From NCBI RefSeq assembly GCF_000002075.1, contig NW_004797350.1:1048499-1112498 (forward strand): 64,000 nt of DNA, given 5' to 3'. The stretch's first letter is position 1. The number at the start of each line of letters is the position of its first letter. The DNA comes from Aplysia californica (taxonomy: Eukaryota > Mollusca > Gastropoda > Aplysiida > Aplysiidae). Below, in pieces: positions 41,701 through 53,700 of this stretch. A program made the translations under genes and the position numbers. Under the pieces are notes generated by a model that made no database searches, was not told the origin of the DNA, and saw only the letters and a program-made list of their open reading frames with translations.

Positions 41701-44700
41701 TAAAGAAAGATTTTCATAACAGAGATGGCAAATACATAAAAGGGGGGTGCATGCTGCAGGTAGTTCCTAAGTGACTTTTCACTCCCGAAACTTGACCATG
41801 GCTTTATCTTTTTCGGGGTGAAAAGCACCATTTGTATTACTTACATCATGTGTTTTGTCTTTGTACTGTATGCATTAAATTATCCTGTACTGTTGGTATG
41901 GAAGGTATAGTGATTGCTGCCAAAAAAACCTGGTCATCTATAGATTTTAAAAAGCAGGTTCTAGGGTGGATTTGGTATTAGGCAAATTTTAAATGGTGTG
42001 TTTTATTGAATTTCCTAACGTTATAATTAATTGTAAAGAGGGGGCCCTGAAGAGGGCCTCTTTGCATGACAATAAGCAAAACCTTTTGCCCTCAACTCAA
42101 ACTGGGCTCCTAAGCAGACTTCTGTTTTTAGAACTGGCTCTTAAACATACAAATTATAGACAATAATAAATTCCATTACATAATGAAAGTGGGTTATCAG
42201 GCACACCGGGTTCTTAGGTGGAAACTGGAAAGAAAGCAGAATGAAGCAGCAAGAATCATCACGAGCTGCTCAAAGGATACTCGTGTGGACAACCTCCTCA
42301 TTGAAGCAGACATTAGAGCTGATGCCTTGACTGCCATGTCATTCGAGAAGTCCATGCGTCTACCTGCAACGAACCAACGCAGAGCCTCCACAACAAAATC
42401 AGTGCCCACGCGGACAGGCAAGTCGAACTGGAGAAAGCATGTCCAGAACCTCGTAGCTGAAACTGAACTGGATACGTACCCACGTGAGAAGCTGGTTGTT
42501 TTACCCCCCACACAACCGTGGAAGGCTGCACCATACAACGTGACTTTTAGCACCGATCTTGTCGTCGACTGCAAGTGTGCTAATGAACCAGCTGTCTGGA
42601 AAGCAGCAGCAGAGGCTACAATTCGATCGCTACCCCTGCCCAATGTAGAAGTCTGGACTGACGGTTCAGCTAAGCAGGGTACTGAGTATGGAGGAAGTGG
42701 AATACTGATCAAGACCGGTGATACCGAACTCGACCAACGTGTACCTGCGGGCCGGTATTGTTCCAGCTACAGGGCCGAGCTTGTAGCTCTCGACACAGCG
42801 CTTGATATGCTTGTGGCACTACATACAGCAGGCAGCTTTCCGAACAGTGCACGCATCCATGTATACACTGATTCTAGGTCAGCAGTCATGCGCCTCTCAT
42901 ACGGCCCTACCAACCAATCGGAAAAGGTGGCCTGCTCAATCTGGCAACATCTTCACACCCTCTGTCAACGCTCTGAATGTTCCATCCACTTACTGTGGAT
43001 TCCAGGCCACGCTGGACTGGCTGGGAACGAGGAAGTTGACAGTATCGCCAAAAAAGCAACAGCGCTTACGCAGATTGACACGCCAATCGATTTCTCGACA
43101 GCTAAAGCCGTCATCCACCAATCGACTCGTGCAAAGTGGAAGAGAGAGGCGAAACCCAAACTGCTGTTTGCCCAGCCGCCGTCATACCAGCTTGAGGCCT
43201 CGCTCAGACGACAGGACAGCCGGCTTCTCTCCCAAATGAGAACTGGTGGAAAATCGCCCAAGCTGAGATCATATCTCCACAATATTGCGCCAGCGGACAA
43301 CCCAGATCCGTCCTGTCGAGCCTGCAAGGAGGAGGACGAAACTATGGACCATGTATTCCTGAGATGTCCCGCCAGCTATCGTGCTAGAACCCATCTGCTG
43401 GGACATTTCAGTAACCCACTTTCAGCACTTTTTAAGGACCCCCGGGCGAGTGTTGAGTTCCTGCGTGCTGTCGGCATCGCTGACCGTTTATGAAGCCACA
43501 GCGCCAGAAGAGAGAGAGAGAGAGAGGTGGAAACCACTTTATGAGAGAATGTATACTGAACAGACCTCTACTTTTGCCTTCTCACTAGTACACTTCTATC
43601 AAGGGGTGCTTGTTGTACGCAAAGCCTGGACAGCCCTTCATATACCATTTGTTATTAAGAAAAGGTTCATGTTTTTTTTATGGGTCTAAAAAATTTTCTT
43701 TAAAAGCTTGGACAGCCCTTCAATTACAATTTGTTATTAAGAAAAGTTTCGAGTTTTCTTTATAGGTGTAAAAATATTTCTTTACTTTTGTGCTATGCCT
43801 TTGGTTTTTCTTTCTTTGTAGATGCAACATCGTCCAAGCAAAGCATGAGGTCTAGTGTGTCTGATCTACATAACTCAAGTCTGCTCTCTGAAGTGAGCCA
43901 ACAAGATTCTCAGGGACCACAATCTTCCAGGTCGACCACCACGAGTGTGATAACTGCCCCTACGACTTCTGTTGTCAGCACAAGCACGGCTACTACTCAG
44001 GGCTCAACCCAGGTGGCTCCTGGTTCCGCTTCCTCTGACGAACCCTACATTCCAGGCACTGCTCTGTCTAAAGCTGATTGGCTAGCAAAATTCTCCTCCT
44101 ACCTACCTCCAGATATGGTGTCAGGCAGCCAGAGTAAAAAAACTCAGGAAAAAGACTCGTCGTCGTTGAGTAAGCAAACTTTTCGTTCACCTTTGACATC
44201 ACCAAGAGTTTCCATCTCAGAGCCCCAGGTGGAAGACGTTGTTATGGCCGACAGAAGTGATCGGGACCAAGAAAAAACAGCAGGTACTGGGGTCGCTGTT
44301 GGGGCTTCAGTGCCTTCGAGTTGTGCCACTCCGTCCAACGTTGTACCTCAAAGTAGTTTTTGCCATCTTGCTGAGCCTGCTGTGGCCGTCTCTCTCCCGT
44401 CCTCAACTCCGCTCATGGCTGGATTGCCAGTGATGTATGTCGGCAGCTTCAAGAATCCTAACGTGGTAAGTGCTCGTGAGTTAGACATGCTTATGCTTGA
44501 GGCTTCTCCATTTCCCGTGAGATATTGAAATTAAAAAAGCAATATGGAAGAAAGTTACTCAGCAGTTTTTTTTATAAGGAGAGCCTGATGCGTATCTGCA
44601 AAGGAACATGAGACTGATTTTTTTTCCCTCTAACGAAAAATAATGAATTCATCACATATTGTGTCTCTTCGTTGAAGGGATTGCAATTTCATGATTGAAA

Positions 44701-47700
44701 AGACCGTATAAAATTACAAGGAAAAAATCTTTTAGGTTTACTTAGAGTAAAATTGCTCATGCTTAAACTTGTGTACTTTCTCTATGGAAGACTCGCAAGA
44801 CTTCACAATTGCTCTCTTGTTCAATCTGTGTATTTTACGGCCGGTGTCTCATGGGGAGGGGGGGGGGGGTACATTTATAGCAGTCTGTGAGCAGTTGAGT
44901 GCTATCATTATTATTTGACATTTCTCTTGAGTGTTAAGTACCCTTTTTCAGCTGGGCAGATTCTAAAAAATAAAGTACCTCACCAAATGATAGGACACCT
45001 TACCCACAACTAAGAATTCAGACCATGTGGGTCTGAGGGATTAGAACCATGGAGAGCTTTATTGAAAGGATACCAGAGACATCGCATGCTTACAGAAATC
45101 GTCAGACAGATTGGTTGTTATGAGTGGGTTATGATTGATTGTCCAATAGAAATAAGTTGTTGTTACATGAATTCAATAAGCAGTATTAATTTGCTGGTGG
45201 TATGACTGGAAAAGGAAGTGACCGTTTATTGCTACAAATAACTCATTGTCATTGGGGACTTGTGTAGAAGTGGGGGGCATTCCAGTAAATTTCCCCTTGG
45301 GGGTAAAGTGTACACCTCATTAGGTTTTTGTTTGTTTTTCTTCTGGTCAGATGCGGCTGAGCTCGGTGAGTGCTTTGTGTAGGTCGCTGTCTGAGCCTCC
45401 TCAAGGGGGAGAGAAGGATGTGAACCCAAGTGACCCACACACAGAAAGCAGTCAAGAGCCCAGTAGGGAACGACATAATACAGGTACTGCACATAATGTT
45501 AAATAGAAGATTGTTTTCATTTGCATTGTGTATAATTGCATGTGTAGAAAAGCAAGTTTTACAACTGCATTGTCTTTAAAGATGCAAGAAGTTGTAAGAG
45601 ATAAATTAAAGGTTGCATACTTGGAAATGATTCCTTGGTAAGGTTGTGTGAAAACAGTTGTGATTTTTAAATTTGGTCTCTTTGAAATTTGTCAACAAAT
45701 TGTCAATGTGTCAGATTCTTTGTCAGAAGACTCTCAAGGTTTTTTAAAATCAAATCTACAGGGTCCCCACCAGGTCGGGAAATCGGGAAAAAGTCGGGAA
45801 ATTTGAGATAGGTCGGGAAAAAGTCGGGAATTTTGTGATGAGTCGGGAAAGGATAGGGCCTGTGTAATGTGTAGCTATCTAGACTGTATGGTTGATAAAT
45901 CCTGAAGAGGAAACGTAATTGAACCGCTGTGGCGGAAGTGTATGTGTGACACCGAGGCTCGATCGGGAAGAATCAAGATCTACTTTCGCTTTCGTTACCA
46001 CCCAGAAATTTTCCGGTAATAGTCTGATACTACTGATGATAGATAACGCAACATTTGTAACATGCAGGTTATGCACCATGAACGCTGTGTCGCCTTGAAA
46101 ATAAATCAATATTAAAAATTGCCCTCTGCTGTCGCTTTCTGGAAAAAAAAAAGAAAAAGAACTTATACAAGCGTCTTGACAGGTTCGCCCTCGTGACCGG
46201 TCAATGAACCTGTGAGTACCGGCGGTCTGAGCGCTGTGAAGTATAGGACTCCTTTATAAGATACACTCGTGGAAGGGGATTGGGGGGGGGGGGGGGAGCT
46301 GAAGGCAACCCTAGAGGACAAAAACTGAACTTGGAAGCAAATTTTTTGCATTTTGACAACTACTTTAGAGCTCTCTGCAAAGCGCGCGTTGGTGCAGGCC
46401 TTGTGTGGAATCCGGATCCGTCATGCCTTGTTATTGAACTAAAGTGTTCGCGTTTCATTGGATGGGGTGATTGTAATTTATATCTATATTTTAGCTTTCT
46501 GTTCAAGATTGGCAGATTTTCAGTGTCACTGCATCTTGCGCCCCCCCAGTTCTTACACCTCTCACACTGAATAGGTGTACTTGAGCCATTCTAGTTATTA
46601 CTAATATTACTCTTCTTTGAGTTGCAGCAGTGGTTTTCGTCTTCACGTTTATTATATGAATCAGGACGCCCAGACTGGTTATTGACAGTCGATATTCTAG
46701 TTCTAGGTCTTTTCTCAGGCTCAAAACAGGATTCATTTTTTATATAGGGCCTATAGTTTGTTATGTTGGCTAATATGATGAGGGGAAAATAGAAATAAGT
46801 AAGAACAGACTGAAATACCAAAGTCTCTCAAGATCCCAGTGCCACACTGACATGTTGTTGACTGGATATAATGTACCTACATGTGTATGTGTGTGTATTC
46901 ACAAACATATACATGTATTATATTAGATATAAATTATATATAATAAATGGAGCACACGCTTTCATTGTTATGTAACGTGTTCCTGGAAAATGGATGAGGC
47001 CCCTCCCTTGGAAAATTGAGAAGCTGGGTTGGCAGTCACCCAGTATTATAGTCATCTATTGTTTGAAGACTATACTACAAAACGTACATTTGCATTCATT
47101 TATAGACATTTTGACTTTTTATCATTGATAGATGGGCTTTTTGGGGGATTATTCTTGACGCGCAGCGGCCTGATTTTTCCCTCGAATTGGGGTCTTGAAA
47201 AAAATTTGGGGGTCTTGAAAAAATTTTCCAGGATTTGGTGGGGACCCTGAATCTAAAACAAGCATTTGGTTCCTAGTGGTTCTATGGTACTGGTTCCTAC
47301 CATTAAAATAAAAAAAGTCTACTTTTTAAATTTATGGTAAGAATTTGAATAATGCAATGTGTTTTGTGTTGATTAAATAGCATTTGTATAGGGCAAATTC
47401 CTGCTCAACAGCAAGCTCTATGCGTTTTACATTCTATATTATTATCCCAGTAGACCTGATAGCATTCTGAAACAATCTCAACTTCCTGAGAAGCATACAG
47501 TGCAAGGTGCCATTTTATAGGCACCAAAACGCAAACACACTGACGAGATCTCTTTATGACAAATCTTCCTATTGACATCACCCACTCATATATCAATAGC
47601 AAGTAGAAAGTGTAGTGTTCTTATGTTTTTGAGCCTCGCATTAATTATAACTTTTCTTTTTTTTTTTCGTCTCAGCGCCGCATCCATCTGTAGTTTTACC

Positions 47701-50700
47701 CCCGAGGTCATCGGCTGCTATTGTTGTTGGAGACACAAGCCCCCGCGCAGAGGACTCTGACATCGGCAGTATAGCCAGCAGCATCGCCAGCGGAAGCTCT
47801 CTCGGCGAGCAGATCTCTCGTTACTGTCGCAGCACGCCAGGGGCCTCGGCTGACGCGCAGCACCACCACGACTTGTCCGTCATCCTGTCTGCCCCCTCGG
47901 ACACCAACACGAGCGAGGTCAGGGGTTACGACAGCAATATCGAGGTGGAGGAGGCCGATGCTGTGAGCAGCGTGTATGTCCCTAGGGAAGAGTGGGAGCA
48001 GGTGGTTCGGCCCTGCTCTGTGATCATAGAGAAACTGGAGCTGCAAGAAGAAGCAGGTTCTTATTTTTTTCAATTTTTAACTCATTTTGAATGATGGAAC
48101 ACTTACACTTACACTTTTACACCTTTATTTGTCCCAGAAGGGCACTTTGGTTTACAATGGCAAACATACATACATACATAAATACACATTTTAAATACGT
48201 ACATACATAAATACATGCACAAATAAATACATAAATGCACAATATTGCACAAATACAGAACAGTTTACAACCATGCCATTGTCAGTGGCCACTGTCCAGC
48301 GCCCTGTATTTTGAGCCAGGGCTGTCGTGTCTTTCTCAAGGACACACCCCAGTGACCTTCCATTTGAGCTCCGTATCACAGACACTTGCTTGACATTACT
48401 TAGAGTCTAAACTCACTACTTACTTAGCCACTGGGTTTCTTTTGACTGTCTCTTAAAAAGTGCTGTTAAAAAAATTCATGTGAGTTGTTACTGAGTTGCT
48501 AATAAGGTGCTTTGTGTATGCATGTGAACTCCTGCAAGGGAAAGAAATGGTTTGTGACTTCATTCATTTTTTACATCACACGTTTACAGGACTCTTTTGA
48601 AAAGGTTTTGGCTCAATGTTGAGGCTTTTGGCATATTATTAATTTTTTTCCAGGATTTATTTGGGGCAGTGATATGTTTTGTTGCAAAATCCCAAGTGAA
48701 ATTAAAGAATTTGTATGAAAAAATGTATGAAATGTATTTAAAAAAATAATTCACTTGTCCTTGAAGTTGATAAATTATATTTTTTTGATAAATGTGTGCG
48801 TTATTTGTGAATTTATTGTTTAAGGCATCTATGGCAACCTGGACAAGGCTGCAGTGAGGTCTGCTGAAGCTCTTCACTTAATGGAGAGGAACTTTGAGGG
48901 GAGCTCGTACCAATCCAGCCTCGCTTCCGACGGCAAGAAAAAGATTCGTAAGACGCGACAAGAGAGGGACAACAGCGGCCTGAGGCGCTGGCGACGACAT
49001 TGGGTTTTCTCCTCTTCCTCCTCAGACGGGGAAGGGGCTAAAGAAGCCACTGGCAACGAGTTGGACATCAAAGCCGTGACCTCGCGCGTGCGTCGTAGTG
49101 GCCAGGCGTCCAGCGGCAACAACAGCGCTGACAGCAGTGACGTCCAGGGTGGGTTGACCACTGTCTCTGGGGGCATGGCTGATGCTGACAAGGAGGTGCC
49201 GCAGAACGCTGCACAGGCGAAGACGGTGATCGCATCGGGGGTTTGGACAAACTCAAACATTACTGTCGCTGAGTGCGACTCCTCCACCAATCATGAATTA
49301 GTTGATTCAGAGAGGTATGTTATAGTTTACGGTTATGCACAACTAATTAGTTTTATTAGACATTTCCTTTTAGTATGTGGCCTCTAGTGTGCACGACAAA
49401 TTGTGCTTAATGGATGGAATCTGTTTGTTTGCTGAAAGTATGGCCTCAGACTAGCAATTTGAAGACATTTTCGATAAGATACATCCACCAATATTTGAGG
49501 ATTCAGGCTCTTCAAAAGAGGTAGGTCAGGTTGTTTGTTCTGCTGGGATCAGGCCTTTAATTTTCATGGCGTCTCCCAGAGTTATCAGTAAGGTTCGAGT
49601 CAAATAGAACTTGGTTTTAGCATCCAATTTGCATACCGTTTTCTCATTGTATGAAAACTTCTTCTGGAAGGATGTATTCATTGTGAGCTTCTCTTGGATT
49701 TTCAGAAATGCCTTCAAATGCAAGTGTTTAGAGGTGCCTCGGAGAAGAAAAGAGTCTTAACTGAGTTAAAGATTGTAGGTATGACTGCTGTAATATCTGA
49801 CAATATTTTTTAGATGGTTTTGATTTTCCATTTAGTTATGTTGACATGATTATTGTTATGTCTTCCTCAGTATCAACCTACGTACAAATACTTTGAGGGA
49901 AATGAGGGAGAGCTTTGAGAAAACTTTCGGTCGGAGCCCCAGGACCTCACCAGTGACTGTGAGCAACATCATTTCCACCACATCGGATGTCTCTGGGTCA
50001 GTGGCAGATGAGGCTTCCCAGAGACACATTCGCTCTCTCAGAGGAAAGCTCAGAGAAGATCAAAGTGAAATGAAAGCGACGGGCGGATTGTCTCGAGAGG
50101 AAGGAACAATCACCGTGTCTGATGAGGAGGTTTCGATGTTCTCCAAAGGTGAACATATTCGATCCAGTCACTCCAAAGGAAAGGACCATTCTGTTTCGAA
50201 TCTTTCGAGACCACTCTCGGCTTCAACGCCATCTCTCGCAGAGAAAGGTTCTTTATCTGTGCCTCTGGAGGAGGGAGACAGCGTGCTTCCTGGGAATTTC
50301 GGCTCCGTCTTTGACATCCAAGTGATGAACAGACTGCTCTTTGTGGGTCATCGCAACCACGGGGTCAGAGTCTATGATGCGCTGGGCCCTCTGCAGGTCA
50401 GTAGTGGTCATTTTCTCTTGTACTCTTGGTCAGCTTCTGTCTTGGAAATCAGTGCCGATGAATGTTGAGTCGTAGGCTTCTTCTAAAAATGCAAAGATAT
50501 TGTGGCTATAAGCGACAGAGAGGAACTGGTTGTGTATAGTTTGCAAGCTATCAATCCTTCTTGTCTGGTAGTCTTAACTTTTGTATCCATTAAGCCTGAG
50601 TGAGGTGGCACACCATCTCTTAGATTTTCTTGTTCTGGAGGTCTGTATTTGAAATAGCATTTGTGTACATTTGCTCCTGAAAGATGAGGTCACTGTAAAG

Positions 50701-53700
50701 TGCTTTTCTTTTAGGACTATGAGTCACAAGGTGTAACTTAATCTTATTCTCTCCTCAGTGCTACAATAAATTGGAATGGGTTTAGTTTTGAATACAGCCC
50801 TTAATTTTTTTATTTTTGTTTTTATTTGTTTTTAAACTTAAATAAAAAAACCCAACATGTTTATTTTTTTTTTCTGAGAGAGATAGAGTCTGCGTGTTAG
50901 AAGTGTTTGTCGCTTTTATACAGAACCAGTGCACATTTCTCATGAGATAATAGAGGTTGCCATTGTTCATTTTGTATTTTCATTTTCCATCCGTACAGAG
51001 CAAAACGTTTTTATACAAGTACAACTATCCGGATGTTCAGTGCATGTGTATCGCCAAGCTTGGAGAGGAGGATGTGGCTGTTCTGGGGATGAACGGTCAG
51101 ATGGTCATCCTTGATCAGGTCAGAATGAGATCGTCACTGTTAATGTGACTTTAGTTCAAGAAAGGGAGCAATACAGGACCTATGTTTAATGAAGCAGATG
51201 ATCTGAATGTGCTTTGGAAGATTCAATTTTTTAAATTAAAAATTTTTTTTTTTTAGTTCCATCTTTTATTATTTAGTTCTATTGGGTTTTTTTGGGTGCT
51301 TTTTTCATCATTTCATTGTGTTAAATAAGGGTTATGACCTAAGCAGTATCAATGTCTTTCTCTTTGCAGCAAAACCGTTGTTTGTTGTTTAATTCTTTAG
51401 CCTTTTTGCTCCGGAAAGATTGTTTCAGAGAATTGATTATGAAAACTAAGTGAAAGGTGAAATATTTAATTGATAAATCTTTTTAAAAATTAGTAAAAAT
51501 TCACAGTTTCTAAGTAGAATTATCAGATTATACGTACTTTCTTTTTTTTCCAGAGTGACAGCTGGGCTAAGACTGCCCGCATTTTCCTCCTGGATGGGGT
51601 GGTGGTGAAGTGTTTTCTGCTGGTGTCTTCACTTCTGTACATTGGCACAAACACAGGAGAGATATCGGTGTTTGATACGGTGGTGAGAATGCTTTTCGTG
51701 TTGTTATGTTTGGACACCCATGCATGTTTTGTTTTGCATGTTTGGAAGCTTGTAAAGGCTGTTTACATAATGCATTCCCTCTCTCTTTTCATCATAGCAT
51801 GAATCTGAAAATCTTGTGTAGTCTTAAAGTTTCATAGTATATTTTGCCTCATATTTTAAAGAGTGAGTGGTCGTAGGGTGCTACTGGTAGGTCCTACATT
51901 TGTTCCATTCTGTTGTTCTGTCTGTTTGTCTTACTCTTTACATACATGAAATAGCCATTATAGTGTCTGTGTGTTTCTATACACTGAAACAAACATTTGG
52001 CAAACATTCTGAGGCTCTAAAAAATTTGCACGTGGGTGGTTGACGGGTGATGTGATCTGGTTTACTCCGTTTTCCCATCAAACATCTATTGTCCTGATCT
52101 GTCTTTCATTTTTCTGTTTGTTACTCTTTTGTAGCACCCCTAATCTTCAGCACTTATTTTTCAAGAGAGACTGAATTGTCGACAGATCACTACCTCAGAA
52201 TTACCAAGTTCCATCTGCTCAGTACCCAGTTTTGAGAAAATTGTTTTAAATAATTTGAGTTTCACAACATTCCAAGCTTTTTCAAATGCAGTTCTTTGAA
52301 TATCTTGGAAACAACTTTTAATAATCTTTTGATTTTGGTAAAGCAGAGAGAACATTTGGTTCCTGACCTCATGGTCTTCGTAACTCAAAATGGCCAAAAA
52401 TGTCAGATTAAACTTTGCAATTCTAAGGTAGTGAGATATCTGTACGAAGTTGCCAGACATAAAAGTCCATAATGAGTGCTGATTTCCATGTTCCCTGTTT
52501 CTCTCTCTCAGGCAATGAAGGAACAGGAGAGGTTTGTGTGCAGCGACAGACCCATCCACTGCATGGCCCCGGCCCAGGAAGGTTTCACCAAGCTCCTGTG
52601 TGTGGCGGCCCAGGATGGGGCCATCATTGTGGTGGACACGCACAACCTCCTGCCCCTGAGGATCCTGGTGGGTCACTCCAAGACCGCCTTCTCCATACAG
52701 GTGAGAGGGTCCTTGAGGGACCGTTTTTGTGAGGCATCGTGATCACATCGGGCGCTCGTCAAGATAATAAAACCAAAGAAGCCAGCATAGTTCTACATGT
52801 TGGGCATTTTTTTCGAATCTTTTTTTTTTGTTGCCTCAACTACTTTTATGTCCTTTAAAAACATATTTCTTTGTGGATTTTACTGAAAACATTGACCAAA
52901 GGCACAAAAAAATGTAAATTTGCAGGTTTTAAGGACATTCGAGCTTTGGAAGTCACCAAAACTTTGGTGGCCATATTCTTGCTAATTTTACCCCTAACAA
53001 CAGGTGACCCCCACCTCCTTCAATTGTATATATGTAGACTTCTATTCATGATTGGCTGGGTATATATTTACGTAAAGCAAAACAAATGAACAAGCTTTAC
53101 GATGATACCAGTAACTCCATATGCCCCTAAATTGTGGAGAGCCTGATTCCAACGTGTAGTGACGCATTATATCATTGGTTTTCGTGAATAGATTGGCTGG
53201 ATGTACAGTGAACTTAAGCTTTGTTTGTAATTAAAGACTGATTGTTGGCTTGGAAATGAAAAAACCCCCAAACCAAATAGTGGTAAACCTCCACTTATGA
53301 CTTCTAGTGTGCATGTATATTGTAAGGTTTGCATTGGAAGCTGTTATTACACATAACAAGTAATTGAGAGAGGAGGGATATTTTTGTCATTTTGTTAGGG
53401 AAGGGGGGAAGACATCAGCTCTTTTACATAACAGCGCAAAAATAATGTGAAAATAATTGAGATGTCGTGTTCTTATTGTGTACCTGTTTGTTTGTTTGTA
53501 TATTCAAATCTACTGGAATTCACTATTCAGGTTCATGGCCATCTTGTGTACAGTGGCTCTGGGGACAGTACTGTGCTGGCTCAGAATTTGCATGTAAGTA
53601 TTTTTATGGGAAACGATGATTGATTGAAAAGCCACATTTCCATTCAGGTAAGTAAAATTTTTGGTCTTTATGTCTTTTTGATAAAACATTTAAGGTGTCT

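Noticed and set aside
42197-42712. 171-codon minus-strand open frame
   Set aside because: Antisense shadow of the LINE coding sequence, with no independent support.
42183-43493. A host RNase H gene
   Set aside because: It starts with reverse-transcriptase remnants and ends with a LINE zinc knuckle. It is a truncated retroelement in an intron.
52161-52676. A 171-codon minus-strand open frame as a gene
   Set aside because: Half is antisense to the ZNF106 exon 52512-52700 and half is MITE sequence.
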